Below are positions 1-6,733 of a stretch of DNA of 7,065 nt, piece after piece. The notes under the pieces are model-generated. The model did not search any database, was not told where the DNA came from, and saw only the letters and a program-made list of their open reading frames with translations. The position numbers and the translations under genes are program-made. How positions within the stretch are numbered: position 1 is the first letter of the stretch; each line of letters begins with the position of its first letter. The stretch comes from Rhodoferax sp. (GTDB taxonomy: Bacteria; Pseudomonadota; Gammaproteobacteria; Burkholderiales; Burkholderiaceae_C), in the NCBI GenBank assembly GCA_018882485.1, contig VERU01000132.1:1-7065 (forward strand), in the 5' to 3' direction.

Positions 1-267
1 CCCCGAGCCGGTGCCGATCTCCAGCACTTTCTCGTGACGCAGCACCGCCGCTTCCTGCAGCAGCCGGGCTTCCACGCGGGGGGCCAGCATGCAGGCGCCA
101 TGGCCCAGCGGGATTTCCATGTCGACGAAGGCCAGTGCCCGGTGCGCCAGCGGCACGAAATCCTCGCGCCGCACGACGGCCAGCAATTCCAGCACCGCAG
201 CATCCGCCACATCCCAGGGGCGGATCTGCTGTTCGATCATGTTGAATCGGGCCTGTTCGACGTCCAT
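1..267 (-). CDS. Protein-L-isoaspartate O-methyltransferase-like protein, N-terminal part (cut by window edge)
   Basis: This is the first 89 codons of a SAM-dependent methyltransferase; the gene runs off the left edge. The protein begins MDVEQARFNMIEQQIRPWDV and reaches the SAM-binding motif I, VLEIGTGSG, at residues 81-89, as in the PCMT family that repairs isoaspartyl residues in damaged proteins. The ATG at 265-267 is supported by GGAG (275-278 on the plus strand, read in complement) 7 bases upstream. The segment that in canonical PCMT enzymes reads roughly GQGQTISQP is here GHGACMLAPRVEAR (about residues 55-68), so the substrate-side motif is not canonical and isoaspartate repair is uncertain. 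From memory, betaproteobacterial relatives annotated as PCMT share this wording. The gene lies 41 bases after the RND permease stop with no terminator between, so it is probably the fourth gene of the efflux operon. The methyltransferase fold is near certain; the exact substrate is not. Confidence 0.88.
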   Translation of the reverse strand, partial: MDVEQARFNMIEQQIRPWDVADAAVLELLAVVRREDFVPLAHRALAFVDMEIPLGHGACMLAPRVEARLLQEAAVLRHEKVLEIGTGSG

Positions 268-308
268 TCCTGTGCTCCGGGTTCCTTGCAGTCGGGTTTT
301 CACCGATT

Positions 309-3300
309 TTAGCGGTCGGGTCCGGCGCTGGCGGCGGGGGCGACGGCGGCCGGTGGCAGGCCCGCCAGCCGCCGCAGCCACAGGGCCAGGTCGTCCATGT
401 AGCAATACACCACGGGAACCACCACCAGCGTCAGCAGCGAGGAGGTGATGACGCCGCCGATCACGGCCTGCCCCATGGGAGCGCGCATCTCCGAGCCTTC
501 GGTCAGCGCAAAGGCCAGCGGCACCATGCCGAAAATCATGGCCAGCGTGGTCATGAGGATGGGGCGCAGCCGCACCCGCGCCGCCAGCAGCAGTGCGTCG
601 TGGCGGCTTGCGCCCTGCTCGCGGGCGCGGATGGCGAAATCGACCAGCAGGATGGCGTTCTTGGTGACCAGACCCATCAGCATGATGACGCCGATCACCG
701 AAAACATGGACAGGGCGGAGTTGAACAGCATCAGCGCCAGCACCACGCCGATGAGGGTCAGCGGCAGTGCGGTCATCAGCGCCAGGGGTTGCAGAAAGCT
801 CTTGAACTGGCTGGCCAGGATCATGTAGATGAAGATCACCGCCAGCGCCAGCGCCGAGACCGCGTAGCCAAAGGCGTCGGCCATGTCCTTGGTGGCGCCG
901 CCAAACCGGAAGCTGTAGCCCGGCGGCAGCACGATGCCGTCCATGGCGGTGCGGATGTCGGCCGATACCTCGCCGGTGGACCGGCCGGTGACGTTGGCGC
1001 TGAGCGAGACCTCGCGCGTCAGATCGCGCCGGTTGATCTGGTTGGGCACCGTGGATGGGCTGACCTGGGCGAACTGATCCAGCCGCACCACCCGCGAGCT
1101 GCCGTCGGCCGCCCCGCCCAGAGCGAAGGGAATGCGCTCCAGATCGTGCGGGCTGTTGCGGGCGTCGGGGTCCAGCCGGACGTTCACATCGTAGGTCTGG
1201 TCATCGGGTGCGCGCCAGTTGCCCACCGTCTGGCCCGCCACCAGGGTGCGCAGCGCGTTGCCCACTGCCGTCACGCCCAGACCCAGGTCGGATGCCGCGT
1301 CGCGCCTCAGCACCACGTTGAGCGCCGGTTTACCCGGTTTGGCGCTGGTGTCCGGATCGACCAGACCCGGGATGCCGCGCACCCGCTCCAGCGTCAGGGC
1401 CGACAGCCGCTCCAGTTCGGCGATATCGGGTCCCATGATCGAGAACGACAGCTGCTTCTGCCCGGTCATGGCATCGGTCAGCCCGACATGAGTCACGGTG
1501 ATGCCGGGTACCCGCCGCAGCCGCTCGCGAAGTTGCAGCGCGAAGGCTTCCACACCCAGTTTGCGGTCCTTGCGGTCCACCAGCCGGATGTAGACGCTGG
1601 CGTACATCTTGCCCTGGGCGGTTCCGGTGTTGATCGTGCTCAGCGTGTAGCGCACTTCGGGAAATTCGCGCACCACCGCCTCGACCTGGCGCGCCCGCGC
1701 TTCCGTCACCTCCAGCGAGGAACCGGTGGGCGTGTAGAAGTTCACCGAGGTTTCCGAGAAGTCCGACTTGGGCACGAATTCGGTGCCCAGCAGCGGCACC
1801 AGAAACAGGCTGCCCACGAAGATGCCCACCGCCAGCAGCAGGGTGATCAGGCGGTGCGCCAGCGCCTGCCGCAGCACATCCTGATAAAGCTCGGCCAGGG
1901 CTTCGGTGGCGCGGTCGAAAGCGCCGGTCACCCGCCCGATGGTGCGGTCGTACCAGGAACGCCGCCCGCTGGCGGCCCCCGGTGCGCCATGCGCGCCGAT
2001 GCTGGGGTCGTGCCAGACGCTCGAGAGCATGGGATCGAGCGTGAAGCTGACGAACATCGAGATCAGCACCGCCGCCACGATGGTGATGCCGAATTCGTGG
2101 AAAAACTTGCCGATGATGCCGCCCATGAAGCCGATGGGCAGGAACACGGCCACGATGGACAGCGTGGTGGCCAGCACCGCCAGCCCGATCTCCTGGGTGC
2201 CGTCCAGGGCGGCGCGAAAGGCCGGCTTGCCCATTTGCACGTGCCGCACGATGTTCTCCCGCACCACGATGGCGTCGTCGATCAGCAGGCCCACGCACAG
2301 GCTGAGCGCCATCAGCGTGATCATGTTGATGGTGAAACCGGCCGCGTACATGAACAGGAAGGAGCCGATCAGCGCAATCGGCAGGGTCAGGCCGGTGATG
2401 ACGGTGGAGCGCCAGGAGTTCAGGAACAGGAACACGATCAGCACGGTCAGCGCGGCGCCTTCGATCAGGGTGCGTCGAACGTTGTCCACCGAGACGCGGA
2501 TCTGGCGCGAGCCGTCGGTGATGGGCTCCAGCCGCACGCCCGGCGGCAGCTGCGGCTGCATCGCGGCGATGGCCTGGCGCAGGCCGTCCACCACCACGAT
2601 GGTGTTCTCGTCCTGCGACTTCTGCACGTTGAGCAGCAGGGTGCGCTGCCCGTTGTACAGCGCCAGGCTCTCGGCCTCCTGGGCCGCATCGCTGATGCGG
2701 GCCAGCTGTTCGAGCCGCACCGGCGCGCCGTTCTTGCGCGCCACGATGATGCGCCCGAAGTCTTCGGGCCGCTGCATGCGCGCGGCAATCTGCACCACCC
2801 GCTCCTGCTCCAGCGAGCGGATGGCGCCCAGCGGCAGGTCCTGGTTGTCGTTGCGCACCGCCGCGACCACCTGGTCGGGCGTGATGCCGAAATTTTCCAG
2901 CGCCTCGGGTTTGAGGTAGAGGTTGATTTCGCGCCGGGTGCCGCCCACCAGCGTGACCGAGCCCACGCCGCGCACGTTTTCCAGGCGCTTCTTGAGCGTC
3001 TGCTCCCCCCAGTTGCTCAATTCGACCGGGCTGGGCCCACCGGCCCGGGCATCGGCCAGCACCGCCACCGACCAGATCGGGCGGGATGCGGGGTCGAAGC
3101 GCAGCACCCGCGGCTCCTTGACTTCGGTACGCAGCGTGGGCCGTATGGCAGCCACCTTTTCGCGCACATCGTCGGCGGCCTTGCGGCCGTCGATGTGCAG
3201 CCCGAACTCGATCACCACCACCGACTGGCCTTCGTAGCTGCGCGAGGTCAGGGCGTTGATGCCGGCGATGGAATTGACGCCCTCCTCGATCTTGCGCGAG

Positions 3301-3488
3301 ACCTCGCTTTCCACGATTTCCGGCGCCGCCCCCGGGTACTCGGCGATCACCACGACCGTCGGAAAGTCGATGTCCGGGAACTGCTCGACCTGCAGCCGCT
3401 GCAGCGAGAACAGGCCCAGCACCACCAGCGCGGCCATGACCATGGTCGCGAACACCGGGTTTTGCAGGCTGACGCGGGTGAACCACAT
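309..3488 (-). CDS. AcrB-like RND multidrug efflux permease (HAE1 family)
   Basis: Inner-membrane proton-driven pump subunit of a tripartite efflux system, 1059 residues, the usual length for AcrB/MexB/MdtB relatives (about 1030-1060). The N-terminus, with FTRVSLQNPVFATMVM and the first membrane helix at about 10-29, is typical. Predicted helices 2-6 lie at about 341-488, helix 7 at 548-568 and helices 8-12 at 871-1031, with two large periplasmic porter loops between helices 1/2 and 7/8. Proton-relay residues are present: Asp404-Asp405 in GLLIDDAIVV (helix 4), Lys943 in GLVTKNAILLVD (helix 10) and the Arg cluster 971-975 in RVRLRP (helix 11). The double Asp argues for HAE1 drug pumps and against CusA-type metal pumps. 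The ATG at 3486-3488 lies 3 bases after the membrane-fusion gene's stop, with GGGGAA (3496-3501, complement) 7 bases upstream, inside that gene's end. The gene looks intact. Substrates cannot be read from the sequence. Confidence 0.96.
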   Translation of the reverse strand: MWFTRVSLQNPVFATMVMAALVVLGLFSLQRLQVEQFPDIDFPTVVVIAEYPGAAPEIVESEVSRKIEEGVNSIAGINALTSRSYEGQSVVVIEFGLHIDGRKAADDVREKVAAIRPTLRTEVKEPRVLRFDPASRPIWSVAVLADARAGGPSPVELSNWGEQTLKKRLENVRGVGSVTLVGGTRREINLYLKPEALENFGITPDQVVAAVRNDNQDLPLGAIRSLEQERVVQIAARMQRPEDFGRIIVARKNGAPVRLEQLARISDAAQEAESLALYNGQRTLLLNVQKSQDENTIVVVDGLRQAIAAMQPQLPPGVRLEPITDGSRQIRVSVDNVRRTLIEGAALTVLIVFLFLNSWRSTVITGLTLPIALIGSFLFMYAAGFTINMITLMALSLCVGLLIDDAIVVRENIVRHVQMGKPAFRAALDGTQEIGLAVLATTLSIVAVFLPIGFMGGIIGKFFHEFGITIVAAVLISMFVSFTLDPMLSSVWHDPSIGAHGAPGAASGRRSWYDRTIGRVTGAFDRATEALAELYQDVLRQALAHRLITLLLAVGIFVGSLFLVPLLGTEFVPKSDFSETSVNFYTPTGSSLEVTEARARQVEAVVREFPEVRYTLSTINTGTAQGKMYASVYIRLVDRKDRKLGVEAFALQLRERLRRVPGITVTHVGLTDAMTGQKQLSFSIMGPDIAELERLSALTLERVRGIPGLVDPDTSAKPGKPALNVVLRRDAASDLGLGVTAVGNALRTLVAGQTVGNWRAPDDQTYDVNVRLDPDARNSPHDLERIPFALGGAADGSSRVVRLDQFAQVSPSTVPNQINRRDLTREVSLSANVTGRSTGEVSADIRTAMDGIVLPPGYSFRFGGATKDMADAFGYAVSALALAVIFIYMILASQFKSFLQPLALMTALPLTLIGVVLALMLFNSALSMFSVIGVIMLMGLVTKNAILLVDFAIRAREQGASRHDALLLAARVRLRPILMTTLAMIFGMVPLAFALTEGSEMRAPMGQAVIGGVITSSLLTLVVVPVVYCYMDDLALWLRRLAGLPPAAVAPAASAGPDR

Positions 3489-3491
3489 GGC

Positions 3492-4622
3492 TCAGTTCCC
3501 CGGGGGCAGCTTGACCATCGTGCCGGCACGCAGTGCGCCCACCGAACCGGCCAGCACCACCGCACCCGCTTCGACGCCCTGCACCGCCACCCAGGTGCCG
3601 TCGGCCTGTTCGCCGCGCGCCCCCAGCGTGACCGTGCGGTGCACCACCTGGCCCTGCTGGGCCAGCTGCAGGTAGGGCTGGGGCTTGTCGGTGCGTACCG
3701 CCGACAGCGGCACCGCCAGGGCGCGGCTGCTGCCGATTTCCAGCGTGCCCTGGGCGAACAGGCCCTGGCGCAGACCCGGCGCCGGGGGCAGGGCGAGGTA
3801 GGCCAGCACCGCGCGGCTGCCGGCGACTGCGCTGGGGTTGACGCGCACCACCCGAGCCGTCAGCGGCTGGCTGGCGCCCTCGACGCCGAGTCGCGCGGTC
3901 TGTCCGACGCGCACCCACACCGAATCGGCGGGGCTCAGGCTGGCCTCCACCTCCAGCCGACCGAGGTCCACAATTTCCAGGATGCGGCCATCGACCGCCA
4001 CCCGCTCGCCCGGCTGGGCCAGCCGTTGCGACACCACGCCGGAAATCGGTGCCCGCAGCACCGCGTCGTCGAGCGCGCGCAAGGCCAGATCCACCGCCGC
4101 CAGCGCCGCGCGGTGGTTGGCCTGGGCCGAGTCCAGCGTGGCCAGCGAGGTGTCCAGCGCGGTGCGCGAGATGAAGCCCTGGTTGACCAGCGCCCGGTTG
4201 TTGTCGGCGCTGCGCTGGGCGATGTCGACCTGGGCGCGCGCCGCTTCGGCCTGCTGCTGCGCCTGCCGCAGCCGGGCCTGGGCTTCGGCCGGGTCGATGC
4301 GGGCCACCACCTGGCCGGCCCGCACGCTGTCGCCCTCGCGCAGGCTCAGGCCCTGCAGTTCACCGGCCAGGCGGGCCTTGACCAAGGCCGAACTGGCCGC
4401 CTTGAGTGTGCCGCTCAGTCCGATGGCCCGGGTCAGGGTCTGCTCGGCCACCCGGTGCATGTCGGCAGCGCCCAGCTCCACCACCGCCTGGGTTTTCTGG
4501 GCCGCCTGCTGGGCATCGATGGCGGCTTTTTGCGCCTGTCGGTTGGCCATGAGGCGCGCACCGCCCAAGCCCAGCACGGCCAGCAGCAGCGCCAGCAACA
4601 ACCATTTCATCCAGGTCTTCAT
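3492..4622 (-). CDS. RND efflux periplasmic adaptor (membrane-fusion protein, HlyD/AcrA type)
   Basis: Adaptor that links the inner-membrane RND pump to an outer-membrane channel, 376 residues. Residues about 5-25 form one hydrophobic segment (MKWLLLALLLAVLGLG) with no lipobox cysteine, so it is an uncleaved anchor or ordinary signal sequence rather than a lipoprotein. A split lipoyl-like domain follows: first half about 80-110 (GLSLREGDSVRAGQVVARID), second half about 188-220 (LRAPISGVVSQRLAQPGERV). Between them is an Ala/Gln-rich coiled-coil hairpin (about 112-185). A beta-barrel (about 222-298, ending GLRQGLFAQGTLEIG) and a membrane-proximal domain complete the order expected for AcrA/MexA relatives. 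The ATG at 4620-4622 is chosen because the hydrophobic segment starts at once; the frame stays open upstream to 4778, but that part overlaps tetR and resembles no adaptor. The ribosome site is weak. The gene begins 17 bases after tetR ends and stops 3 bases before the permease. Confidence 0.94.
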   Translation of the reverse strand: MKTWMKWLLLALLLAVLGLGGARLMANRQAQKAAIDAQQAAQKTQAVVELGAADMHRVAEQTLTRAIGLSGTLKAASSALVKARLAGELQGLSLREGDSVRAGQVVARIDPAEAQARLRQAQQQAEAARAQVDIAQRSADNNRALVNQGFISRTALDTSLATLDSAQANHRAALAAVDLALRALDDAVLRAPISGVVSQRLAQPGERVAVDGRILEIVDLGRLEVEASLSPADSVWVRVGQTARLGVEGASQPLTARVVRVNPSAVAGSRAVLAYLALPPAPGLRQGLFAQGTLEIGSSRALAVPLSAVRTDKPQPYLQLAQQGQVVHRTVTLGARGEQADGTWVAVQGVEAGAVVLAGSVGALRAGTMVKLPPGN

Positions 4623-4639
4623 GGAATGCGTATCCGGTT

Positions 4640-5356
4640 TCAGGGGTGGACGGTGGAGGCAGGAGGCGCGGGCGCGCGCGCGCCCAGGCCGGCCAGCAGC
4701 AGTTCGCTCTGGGCCGCGATGTAATCCTGCGGCACCAGTTCGGCCGCGCCGGCGCAGCATCCCAGCGAATGCTGCCAAAGGGCCAGGTACATCATGGGCG
4801 CCAGCACGCCGTAGGTGGCATATCCGATATGGGGCACCGTGAATTCTCCGCGGTCCACGCCGCGCTGCAGGATGCGGCGGATCAGCTCATGGCCAGGCCG
4901 GATCACCTCGTGCTGGAAAAATTCGGCCAGTTCGGGGAAATTGCGCGCCTCGCTCATCATCAGCTTGGTGATGCCCGAAGCCCGGGTCGAGCCGATGCGT
5001 TCCCACCAGCTGCGCATGCCGTAGCGCAGCATGTCGGCCGTGCTGCCCTCGAAGCGCTCGAACTCGGCGTTCCACTCCTCGAAGCGGCCCGACAGGTTCT
5101 CGCGCACGACCGCCTTGAACAACTCTTCCTTGGTGCTGAAATACAGGAACAGGGTGCCTTTGGACACGCCGGCCAGGTGCGCCACTTCCTCGGCGCGGGT
5201 TGCGGCGTATCCCTTTTGCACGAACAGTTCCAGCGCAGCGTCCAGCAGCTCGCCCGGGCGGGCCTCCTTGCGGCGTTCCCGCCGGCCATGACCGGTCGCC
5301 TCATAGGGGCTGGAACCGGCCGGGTGGTCTGTGGCGGAAGGGGAGGGCGGAACCAT
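4640..5356 (-). CDS. TetR/AcrR-family transcriptional repressor of the efflux operon
   Basis: DNA-binding repressor of 238 residues. The TetR-type N-terminal domain lies at about 34-85: a first helix with ELLDAALELFVQKGYAATR, then the helix-turn-helix with VAHLAGVSKGTLFLYFSTKEELF, one of the family's most recognisable stretches. The C-terminal ligand/dimer domain (about 90-225) contains FFQHEVIRPGHELIRRILQRG, as in AefR-like and other AcrR relatives. Before the domain is a charged, Pro/Ser-rich tail of about 28 residues; no later in-frame ATG or GTG precedes the domain, so ATG 5354-5356 is kept despite lacking a clear Shine-Dalgarno sequence. Unlike the common divergent arrangement, the regulator is the first gene of the pump operon, so it probably represses itself and the pump together through the inverted repeat at 5361-5380 and is released by a pump substrate. 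The 3' end carries a CG-dinucleotide run (4673-4683). Ligand unknown. Confidence 0.93.
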   Translation of the reverse strand: MVPPSPSATDHPAGSSPYEATGHGRRERRKEARPGELLDAALELFVQKGYAATRAEEVAHLAGVSKGTLFLYFSTKEELFKAVVRENLSGRFEEWNAEFERFEGSTADMLRYGMRSWWERIGSTRASGITKLMMSEARNFPELAEFFQHEVIRPGHELIRRILQRGVDRGEFTVPHIGYATYGVLAPMMYLALWQHSLGCCAGAAELVPQDYIAAQSELLLAGLGARAPAPPASTVHP

Positions 5357-5360
5357 GAGC

Positions 5361-5380
5361 TACTGACTGACGGGTTAGTA
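5361..5380. promoter_or_regulatory. Candidate TetR operator (imperfect inverted repeat over -10/start site)
   Basis: TACTGAC (5361-5367), a six-base centre TGACGG, then GTTAGTA (5374-5380). The right arm in complement reads TACTAAC, matching the left arm at 6 of 7 positions. The repeat runs from the last base of the -10 element across the predicted start site to 4 bases before the tetR ATG, where a bound dimer would block RNA polymerase. A direct TGAC-TGAC repeat (5364-5371) lies inside it. The length and placement suit a TetR dimer; the assignment is inferred. Confidence 0.5.
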
Positions 5381-5408
5381 ATGTAGCCAGCCCGGCGAAG
5401 CCTGTCAA
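5380..5408 (-). promoter_or_regulatory. Sigma-70-type promoter of the tetR-efflux operon
   Basis: Read on the minus strand, a perfect TTGACA (-35, plus-strand 5403-5408) is followed after exactly 17 bases by TACATT (-10, plus-strand 5380-5385, 4 of 6 matches to TATAAT). Transcription would start near 5373, leaving a leader of only about 17 bases before the tetR ATG. Sequence and spacing are seen directly; activity is inferred. It is the best promoter match I could find in this otherwise GC-rich spacer. Confidence 0.72.
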
Positions 5409-5496
5409 TTCGCCGGATGTCGTGGCCGCCGCGTACACTGCCCTGCCCACCCGGGGTGTTGGCAGCGGCCGGGTGCCCGAGCCGCCCGATCGAGCG

Positions 5497-5529
5497 CCGG
5501 CACCTGACGTGCCGGGGAACCCCGGGCAC
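5497..5529 (+). other. Two mutually exclusive hairpins in the msrA leader
   Basis: CCGGCAC (5497-5503) can pair with GTGCCGG (5509-5515) around a five-base loop, a perfect 7-base-pair stem. The same GTGCCGGG (5509-5516) can instead pair with CCCGGGCAC (5521-5529) around a GAAC loop, 8 pairs with one bulged G. Only one can form at a time. The second ends 8 bases before the GGAGA ribosome site of msrA. No U-tract follows, so neither is a standard terminator. Self-complementarity is common at this GC content, so a role is not shown. Confidence 0.3.
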
Positions 5530-5537
5530 CCCAACCT

Positions 5538-5542
5538 GGAGA
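5538..5542 (+). promoter_or_regulatory. Ribosome binding site of msrA (decides the GTG start)
   Basis: GGAGA lies 8 bases upstream of an in-frame GTG at 5551-5553. The alternative in-frame ATG at 5629-5631 has only GC-rich sequence (CCCGGGTGTCCCCGGGC) in front of it. This favours the GTG, although family similarity begins only near the ATG. Confidence 0.55.
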
Positions 5543-5550
5543 ACTGGCCT

Positions 5551-6156
5551 GTGACCCCATTGCCCGAGACCGATGATCTGCCTGAACCTCAGGCGCCCTC
5601 AGCGGCCGACGCCCGGGTGTCCCCGGGCATGACCCTGGTGCTGGGCGGCGGCTGCTTCTGGTGCACCGAAGCCGTGTTCGTGCAGGTGCGGGGCGTGCTG
5701 GATGTGGAAAGCGGCTATAGCAACGGTCAGCCGCAGCAGCCCAGCTACGAGCAGGTCTGCACCGGCCGCACCGGCTGCAACGAGGTGGTGCGCCTGCAGT
5801 ACGACCCCGCCCAGGTGAGCACCCGGGAGCTGCTGGAGATATTCTTCCTGATCCACGACCCGACCACGCTCAACCGCCAGGGCCACGACGTGGGCACGCA
5901 GTACCGCAGTGGCATCTACACCACCCACCCCGAGCAGCAGGCGGTGGCGCAGGCGCTGATCGCCGAGCTGGCCGCCAGCGGCGTCTATCGTTCGCCCATC
6001 GTGACCGAGGTGCAGCCGCTGGCCCATTACTGGCCGGCCGAGGACTACCACCAGGATTTTTTCGCGCGCAACCCCGGCCAGGGCTACTGCCTGGCGGTGG
6101 CCGCGCCCAAGGTGGCCAAGTTCCGCAAGACCTTTGCCCGGCTGGCCAAGGCCTGA
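5551..6156 (+). CDS. msrA: Peptide methionine-(S)-S-oxide reductase MsrA
   Basis: Reduces methionine-S-sulfoxide in proteins and free methionine, using thioredoxin; a repair enzyme against oxidative damage. From the GTG the protein has 201 residues; from ATG 5629 it would have 175. The catalytic motif GGGCFWCTEAVF puts the nucleophile at Cys35, with Phe36-Trp37 of the methyl pocket. Further family landmarks are GYSNG (55-59), the catalytic Glu78 in TGCNEVV, Asp113 and Tyr118 in GHDVGTQYRSGIY, EDYHQDF (164-170) and the resolving cysteine Cys180 in GQGYC. Two details vary: a second cysteine (Cys38) where the classic E. coli motif has Gly, and Cys76-Asn77 where TGHAEV is usual. The first 26 residues are acidic, Pro-rich and not conserved, with no signal peptide, so it is cytoplasmic. 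It is divergent from tetR; I see no convincing promoter of its own. The gene is intact. Confidence 0.96.
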   Translation: MTPLPETDDLPEPQAPSAADARVSPGMTLVLGGGCFWCTEAVFVQVRGVLDVESGYSNGQPQQPSYEQVCTGRTGCNEVVRLQYDPAQVSTRELLEIFFLIHDPTTLNRQGHDVGTQYRSGIYTTHPEQQAVAQALIAELAASGVYRSPIVTEVQPLAHYWPAEDYHQDFFARNPGQGYCLAVAAPKVAKFRKTFARLAKA

Positions 6157-6208
6157 ACGCGGGCTGGCCTGGCCGGGTGAATGGATGGCGGTCTGACCGG
6201 GTGGCGCT

Positions 6209-6733
6209 TTGATCCAGACGCGCGGCCTGCAGTACCGGTACCCCGGCGGGCCGCTGCTGGCCTTTGCCGACGTGACCGTGCCGCAGGGCGGGGTGCTGCG
6301 CGTCGCCGGGCCGTCGGGCTGCGGCAAATCGACCTGGCTGGCGCTGATGGCGGCGCTGATGGCGCCCACGGCGGGCACGCTGGTGGTGGCCGGCCAGCCC
6401 CTGGCGGCTTTGCGCGGAGCGGCGGCCGATGCCTGGCGCGCGCGCCACATCGGTTTTTTGCCGCAAACCCTGCACCTGAGCACGGCGCTGACCGTGCGGC
6501 GCAACCTGGCATTGGCGCAGTGGGCCGCGGGCCAGCCCGAGGATGCGGCAGCCATCCAGCGGGCGCTGCAGGCGCTGGGTGTGGCCGAACTGGCGCAGCG
6601 CCGGCCCGCCCAGTTGTCGGGTGGCCAGGCGCAGCGGGTGGCGCTGGCGCGCGCCGTGCTGCTGCAGCCGCAGGTGATCCTGGCCGACGAACCCACCGCC
6701 AGCCTGGACGACGACGCGGCTGCCGCCGCCCTC
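6209..6733 (+). pseudogene. LolD/MacB-like ABC transporter ATPase, truncated after the D-loop
   Basis: ATP-binding subunit of an ABC exporter or lipoprotein-type system, broken at its 3' end. From a TTG at 6209-6211 (the only start in frame, since a TGA lies at 6194-6196) it reads MIQTRGLQYRYPGGPLLAF. Walker A GPSGCGKST is at residues 34-42, the Q-loop Gln in GFLPQ at 86, signature LSGGQ at 136-140, Walker B VILADEP at 156-162 and the D-loop SLD at 165-167. After about residue 175 resemblance ends: the frame continues to 6982 (257 residues) but there encodes the antisense of yceH, rich in Gln, His, Arg and Gly. The H-loop histidine and the end of the nucleotide-binding domain are missing, so hydrolysis is unlikely. 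Such ATPases usually precede an FtsX-like permease gene; none is here. It begins 52 bases after msrA, in the same direction, with only a weak GGGTGG upstream. Confidence 0.85.

Noticed and set aside
268..308. Possible terminator between permease and methyltransferase
   Set aside because: No stem-loop followed by a T-run (minus-strand reading) is present in these 41 bases, so read-through is more likely.
34..448. Two short plus-strand frames at the left edge (34-312 and 89-448)
   Set aside because: They are antisense to the methyltransferase and the permease 3' end; low-complexity products and no ribosome sites.
1330..3918. An 862-codon open frame on the minus strand
   Set aside because: It is a shifted frame inside the permease and adaptor genes; the product is Arg/Gly/Ala-rich with no family motif, while the main frame gives full AcrB- and AcrA-like proteins.
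600..4724. A 1374-codon open frame on the plus strand
   Set aside because: It is antisense to the permease, adaptor and part of tetR, and its product is a His/Gln/Arg/Gly-rich string with no domain. It arises from third-position GC bias opposite real genes.
4623..4778. Upstream extension of the adaptor gene to an ATG at 4778
   Set aside because: It would overlap tetR by over 130 bases and add an Arg/Gly-rich stretch before the hydrophobic signal segment that should be at the N-terminus.
5434..5439. TACACT as a -10 box for msrA
   Set aside because: No acceptable -35 lies 16-18 bases upstream (that position is CGCCGG), so I do not call a promoter.
6157..6208. Spacer between msrA and the ABC gene
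   Set aside because: Searched for a terminator or promoter; only short GC-rich self-matches such as GGCCTGGCC, nothing supportable.
5599..6696. A 365-codon minus-strand frame opposite msrA and the ABC gene
   Set aside because: It covers two well-supported plus-strand genes in antisense and has no recognisable domain.
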